Source of the DNA: Wagnerdoeblera sp046292685
Lineage (GTDB): Bacteria > Pseudomonadota > Alphaproteobacteria > Rhodobacterales > Rhodobacteraceae
Assembly (NCBI RefSeq): GCF_046292685.1
Contig: NZ_JBKBQM010000002.1
Location: forward strand, 73,803-137,802
Length of the DNA stretch: 64,000 bases
Direction: 5' to 3'
The notes beneath the pieces were generated by a model. It was given only the letters and a program-made list of their open reading frames with translations. It was not told the origin of the DNA and did not search any database. Both the position numbers and the translations under genes were made by a program. This document shows, piece after piece, positions 9,513 to 18,034 of the stretch (position 1 is the stretch's first letter; the number at the start of each line of letters is the position of its first letter).

Positions 9513-9770
9513 ATGACCTACGTTGCCGATTCCGTCCCGCCAATTCCGCGCGCCAGGCGCCCCTTTCTTCGCATGATTGCCGGGCTGCTGAAGGCCACGG
9601 CCAACCCGCGCGCCGCGTCGCAGCCCATGCTTGCGCCGCCGTCCAGCGGCCCGGCGGTCGAGGCGCTGGTCGATGCCGATGTCGCGCGCATGGCGCAGTT
9701 CGGCTCCTGGTCGGCGCTGCGCGACGACCTGCGCGCCAGGGCCGAACCGAACCGCAGAAACAGCGCCTGA
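9513..9770 (+). CDS. Small hypothetical protein
   Basis: An 85-residue protein with no signal peptide and no family I recognise. A proline/arginine-rich N-terminus (PPIPRARRPFLRM) is followed by a short helix and an acidic-aromatic C-terminal part (VDADVARMAQFGSWSALRDDLRAR). The next gene begins 15 nt downstream on the same strand, so the two are probably co-transcribed. The coding call rests on the open frame, the spacing and base composition like its neighbours; there is no strong ribosome-binding site. Confidence 0.5.
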   Translation: MTYVADSVPPIPRARRPFLRMIAGLLKATANPRAASQPMLAPPSSGPAVEALVDADVARMAQFGSWSALRDDLRARAEPNRRNSA

Positions 9771-9785
9771 TCCCGGAGCACCGCC

Positions 9786-10883
9786 ATGACCGACGCCGCC
9801 CCCTCACGCCTGAAACTGCCCGCCCATACGCTGCGGCTGTCGCTTCCGGTCGGGCAACTGGCGCAAGGCGGGCTGCACCTGGTGCGCAAGCTGGGGTTGG
9901 GCGCGCCCTCGGACCGCCGCCTGCGCACGGCGCTGGACCTGCCGGTGCTGGACAGGGCGCCCGCCGACCTGACGGCGGCCGCCGTGGCAGCCGAGGTCGG
10001 CGCCATGACCGGCACAGGCGACTGGTCGGGCGTGCACGCGCTGATCCACGAGTGGGACATGACGCGCGCCGCCACCCCGCAGGGCGCGCGCAAGGCCCGG
10101 ATCGCGGCACATGCGTTGATCGGCGCCGAAGCCGCAGAAGCCTTTGCCGCCCGTGCAGCGGCAGCCCCGCAAGACCCGGTTGCCGCCGCGCTGGCCGCGC
10201 TTGCGCTTCTGCGCGGCGGGCACGATCCCGAACAGGCGGCGCGCTGGATCGACCCGTTCGAGCCGGCGGCCATGGCCTCGCCGCTGCTGGCCGAGGCGCA
10301 TTACCGCCTGGCCCGGGCCTGGCCGCAAGGCGGGCACGACCTCGACGACGCCCACGACGACTGGGCCGACCTCGACCCGGCCGATGCCGCCGTCTGGGAA
10401 ACCCACGCCGCCCAGCTGATCCGGTCGTCCGAGGGCGATCTTGCCCCCCTGGCGGCAGCGGCCGAGCGTGCAGAGTGGCAAACCGAACGCTGGCTGGGCA
10501 AGGGCGGCTATGCGCTGTTCCTGCTGCCGGTGTTGCCTGCCGCCCCGGCGGTGTGGAACCGCATCGACCCCGAACGTCTTGCCGCTGCCATGCTGGATCT
10601 GGCGCGACACCGCCACAAGGATCAGGGCGCGGTCAACCGGATCGCGGCCGACTGGGCCCGCCTTGGCGAAACGGCACCCGCGCCGCTGCGGCCGCTGCTG
10701 CGCACCAGTTACCGGCAGCTGCTGGAAGAATGCCTCAACACCCTGGTTCCTGCCGCCTGGGATCTGCCCGAAGCGCAGGCCCGGCGGCGGATCGCCGAGG
10801 CGTTCCTGCCCGAGTTGCGCATCGGGGCCTGCCTGCGCGCCACCCCGGCCGGGCTGCGGCTGTGCGACCCGAGCGCGGCCTGA
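9786..10883 (+). CDS. Hypothetical Ala-rich helical protein
   Basis: A 365-residue protein rich in alanine, leucine and arginine, without signal peptide or membrane spans. Repeated amphipathic helices with Ala and Trp at regular distances (for example DPVAAALAALALLRGGHDPEQAARWIDPF and LAEAHYRLARAW) suggest an alpha-solenoid or TPR-like fold. I do not recognise a catalytic motif. It lies 15 nt after a small unknown gene and 65 nt before gatB. The TPR-like fold is inference from helix periodicity only. Confidence 0.65.
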   Translation: MTDAAPSRLKLPAHTLRLSLPVGQLAQGGLHLVRKLGLGAPSDRRLRTALDLPVLDRAPADLTAAAVAAEVGAMTGTGDWSGVHALIHEWDMTRAATPQGARKARIAAHALIGAEAAEAFAARAAAAPQDPVAAALAALALLRGGHDPEQAARWIDPFEPAAMASPLLAEAHYRLARAWPQGGHDLDDAHDDWADLDPADAAVWETHAAQLIRSSEGDLAPLAAAAERAEWQTERWLGKGGYALFLLPVLPAAPAVWNRIDPERLAAAMLDLARHRHKDQGAVNRIAADWARLGETAPAPLRPLLRTSYRQLLEECLNTLVPAAWDLPEAQARRRIAEAFLPELRIGACLRATPAGLRLCDPSAA

Positions 10884-10948
10884 CAAGCATCTTGAAGCCC
10901 CGCGCCCCAGCGACTAGGAACGGCTGACGCCGTCTTGCGGGGAACCCG

Positions 10949-12460
10949 ATGCTTGATCTGACCTTCCAGCCGCCGAAAGCCAAAGTCATCGCCGGGGCGA
11001 AAGCCGACTGGGAACTGGTGATCGGCATGGAGATCCACGCGCAGGTGTCGTCGAACGCCAAGCTGTTTTCCGGCGCCTCGACCGCGTTCGGGGCCGAGCC
11101 GAACTCGAACGTGGCCTTCGTCGATGCCGCGATGCCGGGGATGCTGCCGGTCATCAACGAATTCTGCGTCGAACAGGCGGTGCGCACGGGGCTGGGGCTG
11201 AAGGCGCGCATCAACCTGATGTCGGCCTTCGACCGCAAGAACTATTTCTACCCCGACCTGCCGCAAGGCTACCAGATCAGCCAGCTTTACCACCCGATCG
11301 TGGGCGAAGGCGAAGTGATCGTCGAGATGGGCCCCGGCATCGCGCGCCGGGTGCGGATCGAACGCATCCATCTGGAACAGGACGCGGGCAAGTCGATTCA
11401 CGACATGGACCCGAACCTGTCCTTTGTCGATTTCAACCGCACCGGCGTCGCGCTGATGGAAATTGTCAGCCGCCCCGACATCCGCGGCCCCGAGGAAGCG
11501 GCGGCCTATGTGGCCAAGCTGCGCCAGATCCTGCGCTATCTGGGCACCTGCGACGGCAACATGCAGAACGGCAACCTGCGGGCCGACGTGAACGTGTCGG
11601 TCTGCCGGCCCGGCGCCTACGAAAGCTATCAGGAAACGCAGGATTTCAGCCACCTCGGCACGCGCTGCGAGATCAAGAACATGAACTCCATGCGCTTCAT
11701 CCAGCAGGCCATCGAATACGAGGCGCGCCGCCAGATCGCCATTCTGGAAGACGGCGGCGAAGTGGTGCAGGAAACCCGCCTTTACGACCCCGACAAGGGC
11801 GAAACGCGTTCGATGCGATCCAAGGAGGAAGCGCACGATTACCGCTACTTCCCCGACCCCGACCTTCTGCCGCTGGAGATCGATCAGGCCTGGGTCGATG
11901 ACATCGCCGCCCGGATGCCCGAACTGCCCGACGCCAAGAAGGCGCGGTTCATGGGCGACTACGGCCTGACCGACTATGACGCCAGCGTACTGACCGCCGA
12001 ACAGGACGCCGCCGACTATTTCGACGCGGTGGCCCGCGGGCGCGATGGCAAGCAGGCGGCAAACTGGGTCATCAACGAGCTGTTCGGCCGGCTGAACAAG
12101 GAAGGCCGCGGCATCGCCGACAGCCCGGTTTCGGCGGCGCAACTCGGCGGGTTGCTGGACCTGCTGGCCGATCAGACCATCTCGGGCAAGATCGCCAAGG
12201 ATCTGTTCGAGGTCCTCTGGACCGAAGGCGGCGACCCGGCCGCCATCGTCGAGGCGCGCGGGATGAAGCAGGTCACCGATACCGGCGCCATCGAGGCCGC
12301 GGTGGACGAGATCATCGCCGCCAACCCCGCGCAGGTCGAAAAGGCCAAGGCCAACGCCAAGCTGGCCGGCTGGTTCGTGGGCCAGGTGATGAAGGCGACG
12401 GGCGGCAAGGCCAACCCGGCCGCGGTCAATGACCTGGTGATGCGGAAGCTGGGGCTGTAA
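10949..12460 (+). CDS. gatB: Asp-tRNA(Asn)/Glu-tRNA(Gln) amidotransferase subunit B
   Basis: A 503-residue GatB, full length for the family. The family signature DWELVIGMEIHAQV near residue 27 is followed by the kinase-like core (DRKNYFYPDLPQGYQISQ, HLEQDAGKSIHD, DFNRTGVALMEIVS) and the C-terminal YqeY-like tRNA-binding tail (KANPAAVNDLVMRKLGL). GatB phosphorylates the misacylated Glu-tRNA(Gln) or Asp-tRNA(Asn) before transamidation with ammonia from GatA. gatA and gatC are not adjacent, which is common in alphaproteobacteria. Its last 35 nt overlap the 3' end of the convergent lacI-type gene. Confidence 0.97.
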   Translation: MLDLTFQPPKAKVIAGAKADWELVIGMEIHAQVSSNAKLFSGASTAFGAEPNSNVAFVDAAMPGMLPVINEFCVEQAVRTGLGLKARINLMSAFDRKNYFYPDLPQGYQISQLYHPIVGEGEVIVEMGPGIARRVRIERIHLEQDAGKSIHDMDPNLSFVDFNRTGVALMEIVSRPDIRGPEEAAAYVAKLRQILRYLGTCDGNMQNGNLRADVNVSVCRPGAYESYQETQDFSHLGTRCEIKNMNSMRFIQQAIEYEARRQIAILEDGGEVVQETRLYDPDKGETRSMRSKEEAHDYRYFPDPDLLPLEIDQAWVDDIAARMPELPDAKKARFMGDYGLTDYDASVLTAEQDAADYFDAVARGRDGKQAANWVINELFGRLNKEGRGIADSPVSAAQLGGLLDLLADQTISGKIAKDLFEVLWTEGGDPAAIVEARGMKQVTDTGAIEAAVDEIIAANPAQVEKAKANAKLAGWFVGQVMKATGGKANPAAVNDLVMRKLGL

Positions 12461-13493
12461 GCCCCGGCGCAGGGCCGCAAGACCCGCGTACCAGCAACCG
12501 GCAGGCCAGCTCGATGCGCCGCGCCGGCGTGGCGCCGGCCGTCAGCAGGTCGCGCAGCAGATCGACGGCAGCGGCGCCGATATGCTTCATCGGCATTTCC
12601 ACGGCACTCAGCGGCGGGCTGGCAAAGGCGCCTTGCGCCAAGCCGTCCATCCCCATCACCGACATGTCCGCCGGCACGCGCAAGCCCAGTGCGGCCAGCG
12701 CCTGCAAGGCCCCCAGGGCCAGACTGTCGCCGGTGGCCAGCACCGCGGTAAAATCACGCCCCCCGGCCCTGATCCGGTCGGTCAGGGCGGCGGCCGCAAG
12801 TTCGGGCAGCCAATCCGCGACCTCGACCACCAGCGACGGGTCGAAGCCCCCCATGCGGTCGCGCCAGCCTTCCATCCGCCGTTCGATGGTGCGCCGCCCC
12901 GGACGGGTCAGCAACAGGATGCGCTGGTGGCCCAGGCGCATCAGATGGTCGGTGGCCAGGGCCGCCGCGGCGCGGTTGCTGGGGGCGACCGACGAAAGCT
13001 GCATGGCCGGATCGTCGCCGTTGACCAGCACCACCGGCTTGCCGAACCCGCGCGCCGCCGCCAGCAGCTCGGGCGAATCGAGCGTCAGCAGCAACACGCC
13101 GGCCACGCGGGCATCGGCCGCCTGTTGCGCCAGGGCCAGCCGCTCGGCCGCGCTGCCGTCATGGGCAAGGGTCACCACCTCGGCGCGCAGCAGGCGGGCG
13201 CGTTCCTCGATGCCTTGCATGACGTTCAGGGTGAACTGGCTGCGCGCATAATCCTGCAAGGCAGCCGGGCTTGCCACCACCAGCAGGTGCTGACCGGCGA
13301 GGGTCGAAGGCAGGGCATAGCGGAACTCCTGCGCCTTTTTCTGGATCCGCTCGGCCAGATCGGCGCGCACCCCGCCCGCCCCCGACAAGGCGCGCGACAC
13401 GGTGGCCACCGAAACGCCGCAAGCCTCGGCCAGATCCTCCAGCCGGATGCGGCGGGTGGCCTTGTTGCGTTTGCCGGGGGGCGAGGCGCGCAT
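12426..13493 (-). CDS. LacI-family transcriptional repressor of the uronate locus
   Basis: A 355-residue LacI/GalR regulator. The N-terminal helix-turn-helix IRLEDLAEACGVSVATVSRALSG lies near residues 17-40 and a periplasmic-binding-protein-like sensor domain fills the rest (LLVVASPA, VNGDDPAM, HLMRLGHQRILLLTRP, TGDSLALGALQAL). The ATG at 13493 is preceded by GGAG at 6 nt; a longer frame to 13556 would run through the promoter. It diverges from the GH105-kduI-ABC genes and most likely represses them until an unsaturated uronate or its keto product binds. A TTGCGCAA palindrome lies inside its own promoter, suggesting autoregulation. Confidence 0.9.
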   Translation of the reverse strand: MRASPPGKRNKATRRIRLEDLAEACGVSVATVSRALSGAGGVRADLAERIQKKAQEFRYALPSTLAGQHLLVVASPAALQDYARSQFTLNVMQGIEERARLLRAEVVTLAHDGSAAERLALAQQAADARVAGVLLLTLDSPELLAAARGFGKPVVLVNGDDPAMQLSSVAPSNRAAAALATDHLMRLGHQRILLLTRPGRRTIERRMEGWRDRMGGFDPSLVVEVADWLPELAAAALTDRIRAGGRDFTAVLATGDSLALGALQALAALGLRVPADMSVMGMDGLAQGAFASPPLSAVEMPMKHIGAAAVDLLRDLLTAGATPARRIELACRLLVRGSCGPAPGLTAPASASPGH

Positions 13494-13507
13494 GGCAGGC
13501 TCCGTGT

Positions 13508-13544
13508 TTGCAAGAATTTTACAGATTGCGCAAATTTTTTGCAA
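13508..13544. promoter_or_regulatory. Candidate LacI-family operator cluster
   Basis: Three palindromes occur within 37 nt: TTGCAA (13508-13513), TTGCGCAA (13526-13533) and TTGCAA (13539-13544). TTGCGCAA has the central CG typical of LacI-family operators and sits in the spacer of the regulator's own promoter. Repressor bound here could block both divergent transcripts. Confidence 0.5.
13516..13544 (-). promoter_or_regulatory. Promoter of the lacI-type regulator
   Basis: Read on the minus strand, TTGCAA (13544-13539) and TAAAAT (13521-13516) are separated by exactly 17 nt and lie just upstream of the regulator start at 13493. The -10 matches the sigma-70 consensus at 5 of 6 positions and the -35 at 4 of 6. 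This stretch is AT-rich in an otherwise very GC-rich region. Confidence 0.55.
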
Positions 13545-13588
13545 CCGCATTGTCAAAGGCCAGACATCGCGTTGCCCTTGGGGGGATC

Positions 13589-14686
13589 ATGCAACCGCAA
13601 GCCGACCTGATCCGGCAAAAGCTGGGCCAACTGGTTCAGGGCCTGACCGCGCTGCGCCACGACGGGCGGTTTCACGAACCGAACCTCGACGGAACGGCCG
13701 GCGACTACATCAGCTTCGACAGCTGGGAATGGCCGCAAGGCGTGGGGCTTTACGGCCTGGCGCAACTGTGGCGCCGGCACCGCGACCCGGCCCTGCTGGC
13801 GCTGCTGGAAGGCTGGTATGCCCGGCATCTGGACCGCGGGCTGCCGGGGCTGAACATCAACACCACCGCGCCGATGCTGGCCTTGTCGATGATCTGGGCC
13901 GAAACGCGCGATCCGCGCTGGCAACCCGCGCTGGATGCCTGGGCAAACCGGCTGATGACCGAAGCCCCGCGCACCGAAGAAGGCGGTTTTCAGCACGACG
14001 TTTCCGACAAGGTGAACCCGGGCGAGCTGTGGGACGACACGCTGTTCATGGCCGGCCTGTTTCTGGCGCGCTATGGCCAGGCTTCGGGCCGCGCCGAACT
14101 GGTGGACGAAGCGATCCGGCAGTTTCTGGTGCACACCCGCTATCTGTCGGACCCGGAAACCGGGCTGTGGTTCCACGGCTGGACCTTCGAAGGCCGCCAC
14201 AACTTTGCCCGCGCCCGATGGGCGCGCGGCAATGCCTGGGTCACCGCCTGCATCCTCGATCTGTTCGAAACCGGGGTGCTGCCGGGCGGGGTGCAGATGT
14301 ATCTGCAAGGCGTGCTGGAATCGCAGGTGCGCGCCCTGCTGGGCTTGCAGACCGCCAGCGGCGCCTGGCGCACGCTGCTGGACGACCCGACCAGCTACGA
14401 GGAAATCAGCGCCACTGCTGGCTTTGCCTATGGGCTGCTCAAGGCGGCGCGTCAGGGTATCGGCGGGGCCGACTGGGCGGCGGCCGGATGGCGCGCCCTG
14501 GCCGCGGTGCTGGCCAACATCGACGCCAGCGGCACGGTGCAGAACGTCAGCTACGGCACGCGCATGGGGCACGATCTGCAATTCTACCGCGACATCCCGC
14601 TGCAACCCACCGGCTACGGTCAGGCGCTGGCGATCCTGTGCCTGGTCGAGGCCGAGGGCCAGCTGGCCGTGCAGGAGGCCGCCTGA
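13589..14686 (+). CDS. Unsaturated rhamnogalacturonyl/glucuronyl hydrolase, GH88/GH105-like
   Basis: A 365-residue (alpha/alpha)6-barrel-type enzyme. The motif GELWDDTLFMAGLFLARYG places the paired aspartates at D149-D150, close to the catalytic D143 of the GH105 enzyme YteR. SFDSWEWPQGVGLYGLAQLW and the GTRMGHDLQFYRDIP tail also fit. These enzymes hydrate and release the 4,5-unsaturated uronic acid left on oligosaccharides by polysaccharide lyases. No signal peptide is seen, so it acts in the cytoplasm on imported oligosaccharides. Its stop overlaps the kduI start (TGATG). GH105 is favoured over GH88 by length and motif wording, but the two are hard to separate by eye. Confidence 0.85.
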   Translation: MQPQADLIRQKLGQLVQGLTALRHDGRFHEPNLDGTAGDYISFDSWEWPQGVGLYGLAQLWRRHRDPALLALLEGWYARHLDRGLPGLNINTTAPMLALSMIWAETRDPRWQPALDAWANRLMTEAPRTEEGGFQHDVSDKVNPGELWDDTLFMAGLFLARYGQASGRAELVDEAIRQFLVHTRYLSDPETGLWFHGWTFEGRHNFARARWARGNAWVTACILDLFETGVLPGGVQMYLQGVLESQVRALLGLQTASGAWRTLLDDPTSYEEISATAGFAYGLLKAARQGIGGADWAAAGWRALAAVLANIDASGTVQNVSYGTRMGHDLQFYRDIPLQPTGYGQALAILCLVEAEGQLAVQEAA

Positions 14687-15513
14687 TGGACATGCGCCAT
14701 GGCGTGAACCCTCTGGATTACCGCACCTGGGATACCGACCGGATGCGGGCCGAATTTCTGGTGCAAGGCGCCTTTGGCGGCGGCCTGCGGCTGACCTATA
14801 CGCATATCGACCGCATGATCGTCGGGGCCGCGGTGCCCGGGGCGGCGCCGCTGACCCTCGGTTCGGGCGCCGATGTCGGCACGCCGCATTTCTTCGATGC
14901 GCGCGAGGCCGGGGTGGCGAACCTTGGCGCGCCGGGGACGGTCACGGTGGACGGCACCGCCTTTCGGCTTGAAAACCGCGATATCCTTTATGTCGGGCGC
15001 GGGGCGCGGTCGGTGACGTTTGCCAGCGACACGCCCGAGGCGCCGGCGCGGTTCTACCTCAACTCCGTGCCGGCCGGGGCCGAACATCCGCACCGGCTGA
15101 TCCGCCGGGCCGAGGCCAAGCCGCTGCATCTGGGCGAGGCGCGCAACTCCAACATCCGCACCCTGCGCATGTATATCCACCCCGAAGTGGCGCCCTCGTG
15201 CCTGCTGCTGATGGGCATTACCGACATGGTCGAAGAGTCGGTCTGGAACACGATGCCGCCCCATGTGCACGACCGGCGGATGGAGGCCTACTGCTATTTC
15301 GATCTGGCGCCCGAGGACCGGGTCGTCAAGCTGGTGGGCACCCCCGAGCACACGCGCAGCCTGATCGTGGCCGATGGCGACATCGTGCTGTCGCCGGCCT
15401 GGTCGATCCACATGGGCGCGGGCACCGGGCCATATGCCTTTGTCTGGGGCATGACCGGGGAAAATCAGGCCTACACCGACGTGATGCCGGTGCCGGTGGC
15501 GCAACTTCGATAG
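14686..15513 (+). CDS. kduI: 5-dehydro-4-deoxy-D-glucuronate isomerase
   Basis: A 275-residue cupin-fold isomerase. The zinc ligands H193, H195, E200 (in PPHVHDRRMEAYCYF) and H242 (in PAWSIHMGAGT) match E. coli KduI H196, H198, E203, H245 with a constant offset of three. KduI converts 5-keto-4-deoxyuronate, formed from unsaturated uronic acids, to 3-deoxy-D-glycero-2,5-hexodiulosonate. The start codon overlaps the stop of the GH105-like gene by one base, and the next gene follows 10 nt after the stop. KduD, KdgK and KdgA, needed to finish the pathway, are not in this window. Confidence 0.95.
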   Translation: MDMRHGVNPLDYRTWDTDRMRAEFLVQGAFGGGLRLTYTHIDRMIVGAAVPGAAPLTLGSGADVGTPHFFDAREAGVANLGAPGTVTVDGTAFRLENRDILYVGRGARSVTFASDTPEAPARFYLNSVPAGAEHPHRLIRRAEAKPLHLGEARNSNIRTLRMYIHPEVAPSCLLLMGITDMVEESVWNTMPPHVHDRRMEAYCYFDLAPEDRVVKLVGTPEHTRSLIVADGDIVLSPAWSIHMGAGTGPYAFVWGMTGENQAYTDVMPVPVAQLR

Positions 15514-15523
15514 GTTTTCGAAC

Positions 15524-17995
15524 ATGAGCGGCTTTCTGTCTCATCCTCTGATCCCCGGTGCCGCGCTTGGCTACTGGCGCGTGGGGGCCACCGCGCAGGC
15601 GCGCTACGACCTGCCCGACATGGCGATGCAGGGCGAGATGGACCCCTTTTTCTTCCTGACCAAGGACAAGAATTTCATCCCGCACGAATACCCCTGCCGC
15701 ACGCAGTTTGCCGCCGAGCGGCGCGGCCGGCGCCCGGAGGCTGCCGGCGAATTCCAGCCGGTGCGCAACTGGCTGCCTTTCGGATCGTCCCGGCTGGACC
15801 TGTCGGGGTTCTGGTTCCGGCCGACGCAGCTGGGCACCTGGGCGGAATGCGTGATCCGGGCCGAAGCGGCCGGTGCGGCCCGTCTGGCCTTGCGCACCTG
15901 CGGCGGTGCAGTGCTGTGGGTGAACGGCGCCGAAGCCGGCTGGATGGCCCCCTACAGGCGCAACGCCGAATCGGTGGCCGAATTCGACGTGACCTTGCAG
16001 GCCGGCGACAACACGATCCGGCTGTGGTTCGACGACCTGGCCGAGCGGGATGCGCGTTATTACGTGCAGCTCGACTGGCTGTCGGGGCCGGCGGCCAGCG
16101 CAGGCATTCCGGTGGCGTGCAGCACCGATCTGGCCCGGGCGGTCGAAACCGCACTGGCCACCATGCACTTCGACGCGCCTGCCTATACGGGCGGAGAGGT
16201 GGCGCTGGTGCTGCCGCACCCGATTCCGGCTGCGGTGGACGTATCGGTGCGGGTCGAGGGCGATTTCATGTCGCACCACCCCGCAGCGCTGACCCGCCAC
16301 CTGCCCGCAATGGGGCAGCGGCTGGTGATCGACCGGGCCGAAAACCTGCCGGGCGACTTTCGCCACTTCATCACCACCCTGTCGGCGCAGGGCTTTGCCG
16401 CCACCCGCACCTTCGGGGTCGAGGTCTGCGACGCCGCGGCTCAGGGCCCTGCCCCGGCCGACCCTGCCGCCCGCATCGCCGAGGCGCTGGACTGGGTCGC
16501 CGAACGCGGCGAGCCCGATACCGTGGCAGCACTGGCGCGCCTTGCGCTGGGTCGGGGCGACGCGCGCACCGAAGCGATGATCGACGCCACATTGCCGGCG
16601 ATCGAGGATTGCTGGGATTGCGCCGATTTCGCGCTGGTGCCGCTGCTGTGGGGCCGGATCCGTTTCGGGCAGCTGCTGTCCGACCGGCTGCGGGCGCGGA
16701 TCGACGCGGCGATCCTCGGCTATCGCTACTGGATGGACGAACCCGGCAACGATGTGCAGTGGTATTTCAGCGAAAACCATGCGCTGCTGTTTCACACCTC
16801 GGCCTATCTGGCGGGCAACCTGCTGCCCGATGCGACCTTTGCCCGTTCCGGGCGCAAGGGGGCGGAACAGGCGGCGGTGGGGCGCGCGCGCGTGCGCGCC
16901 TGGCTGGACCATTTCGAGGCCTGGGAGATGGCCGAGTTCAATTCGGCCCCCTATTTCCCCATCGACCTCAAGGGCTTGACGGCGCTGTTCGCCCTGGCCC
17001 CCGATGCCGATATCCGCGACCGCGCCGGCCGCAGCATCGGGCGGCTGCTGGAGCATGTCGCCAATTCCTGCCACCACGGCATTCTGACCGCAGCGCAGGG
17101 GCGCAGCTACGAGCATACGCTGCGCGCAGGTCGCACGCTGGAACTGTCGGCGATCACGCGGATGCTGTGGGGGCTGGGCCGGTTCGGGGCGCGGTTCCAC
17201 TGCGTGCCCGGGCTGGCGCTGGCGATCCGCGACCACGGGTTGCAGCCCGACCCGGCGCTGGCGGCGCGCGCAAGCCTGGACGCGGGCGAACAGGAATGGG
17301 CCTTTGCCCAAGGCGAAAACCGTTTTGCCGCACTCTACCATGCCAAGACGCCGGCCTGGGCGATGGGGTCGGCCGCGGGCTATCGCTGGTTCGACTGGGG
17401 CTATCAGGAAACGCTGATCCACGCGCGGCTGGGCCGCAACCCCGACGCCCAGGTCTGGATCAACCAGCCGGGCGAGGTGATCCATTCCGGCTATGGGCGC
17501 CCGTCCTACTGGGGCGGCTCGGCCAGCATTCCGCGGGTGCAGCAGTATCGCGGGCTGGCCGTGGTGTGGTTCGATGGCCAGCCCGAACAGCCCGACTTCA
17601 CCCATGCCTGGTTTCCCGCGCCGGCTTTCGACGACCTGCGCCTGTCGGGCGACCTGGCGGCGGCGCGTTCCGGCGACGGCGCGTTGCTGATCCGGGCCAG
17701 CGCCCCGCTGGAGCGCGTGACCGAAGGCCCCGCCGCCGGATGCGAGCTGCGCTTGCCAGGCCGCCACGGCTGGTGGCTGCTGCGCACCGGCCGGGCCGAG
17801 ACGCTGGACGCATTTGTCGCCCGACATGCCGCCTTGACGCTGGCGGGAACCGGACCGCACGCTATGCTGACGGTCGAAGACCCGGACTACGGCACGGTCA
17901 CCTTTCACCCCGACGGCCGCGTCGAGGCCGAAGGCAGGGTGATCGACCCCAAGGCATTCACCGTCGAAGGAGAGCGGCGGCTGAAGCACGACTGA
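15524..17995 (+). CDS. Unassigned 823-aa carbohydrate-active enzyme candidate in uronate locus
   Basis: I cannot place this protein in a named family. It has no signal peptide, so it is probably cytoplasmic. Residues 1-190 look beta-rich and carbohydrate-binding-like (SRLDLSGFWFRPTQLGTWAE, LWVNGAEAGWM, IRLWFDDLAERDARYY). The central part is helical and could be an (alpha/alpha) toroid. It holds a dense polar-aromatic cluster NDVQWYFSENHALLFHT (residues 409-425) and EFNSAPYFPIDLKG (from E471). A C-terminal part rich in beta strands follows (AWAMGSAAGYRWFDWGYQE, INQPGEVIHSGYGRPSYWGG). This arrangement resembles polysaccharide lyases with a toroid plus beta-sandwich, such as heparinase-like enzymes. 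Glu417, Asn418 and His419 are conspicuous candidate active-site residues. It sits between kduI and the importer genes, so it likely acts on imported uronate oligosaccharides. Confidence 0.7.
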   Translation: MSGFLSHPLIPGAALGYWRVGATAQARYDLPDMAMQGEMDPFFFLTKDKNFIPHEYPCRTQFAAERRGRRPEAAGEFQPVRNWLPFGSSRLDLSGFWFRPTQLGTWAECVIRAEAAGAARLALRTCGGAVLWVNGAEAGWMAPYRRNAESVAEFDVTLQAGDNTIRLWFDDLAERDARYYVQLDWLSGPAASAGIPVACSTDLARAVETALATMHFDAPAYTGGEVALVLPHPIPAAVDVSVRVEGDFMSHHPAALTRHLPAMGQRLVIDRAENLPGDFRHFITTLSAQGFAATRTFGVEVCDAAAQGPAPADPAARIAEALDWVAERGEPDTVAALARLALGRGDARTEAMIDATLPAIEDCWDCADFALVPLLWGRIRFGQLLSDRLRARIDAAILGYRYWMDEPGNDVQWYFSENHALLFHTSAYLAGNLLPDATFARSGRKGAEQAAVGRARVRAWLDHFEAWEMAEFNSAPYFPIDLKGLTALFALAPDADIRDRAGRSIGRLLEHVANSCHHGILTAAQGRSYEHTLRAGRTLELSAITRMLWGLGRFGARFHCVPGLALAIRDHGLQPDPALAARASLDAGEQEWAFAQGENRFAALYHAKTPAWAMGSAAGYRWFDWGYQETLIHARLGRNPDAQVWINQPGEVIHSGYGRPSYWGGSASIPRVQQYRGLAVVWFDGQPEQPDFTHAWFPAPAFDDLRLSGDLAAARSGDGALLIRASAPLERVTEGPAAGCELRLPGRHGWWLLRTGRAETLDAFVARHAALTLAGTGPHAMLTVEDPDYGTVTFHPDGRVEAEGRVIDPKAFTVEGERRLKHD

Positions 17996-18034
17996 TCCCC
18001 GCAGCACGGGGGCACGACAGAGGAGGAGGAAACG

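Noticed and set aside
13551..13556. TTGACA (minus strand) as -35 of the regulator promoter
   Set aside because: No acceptable -10 occurs 16-18 nt downstream; TTGCAA-17-TAAAAT slightly further on fits much better.
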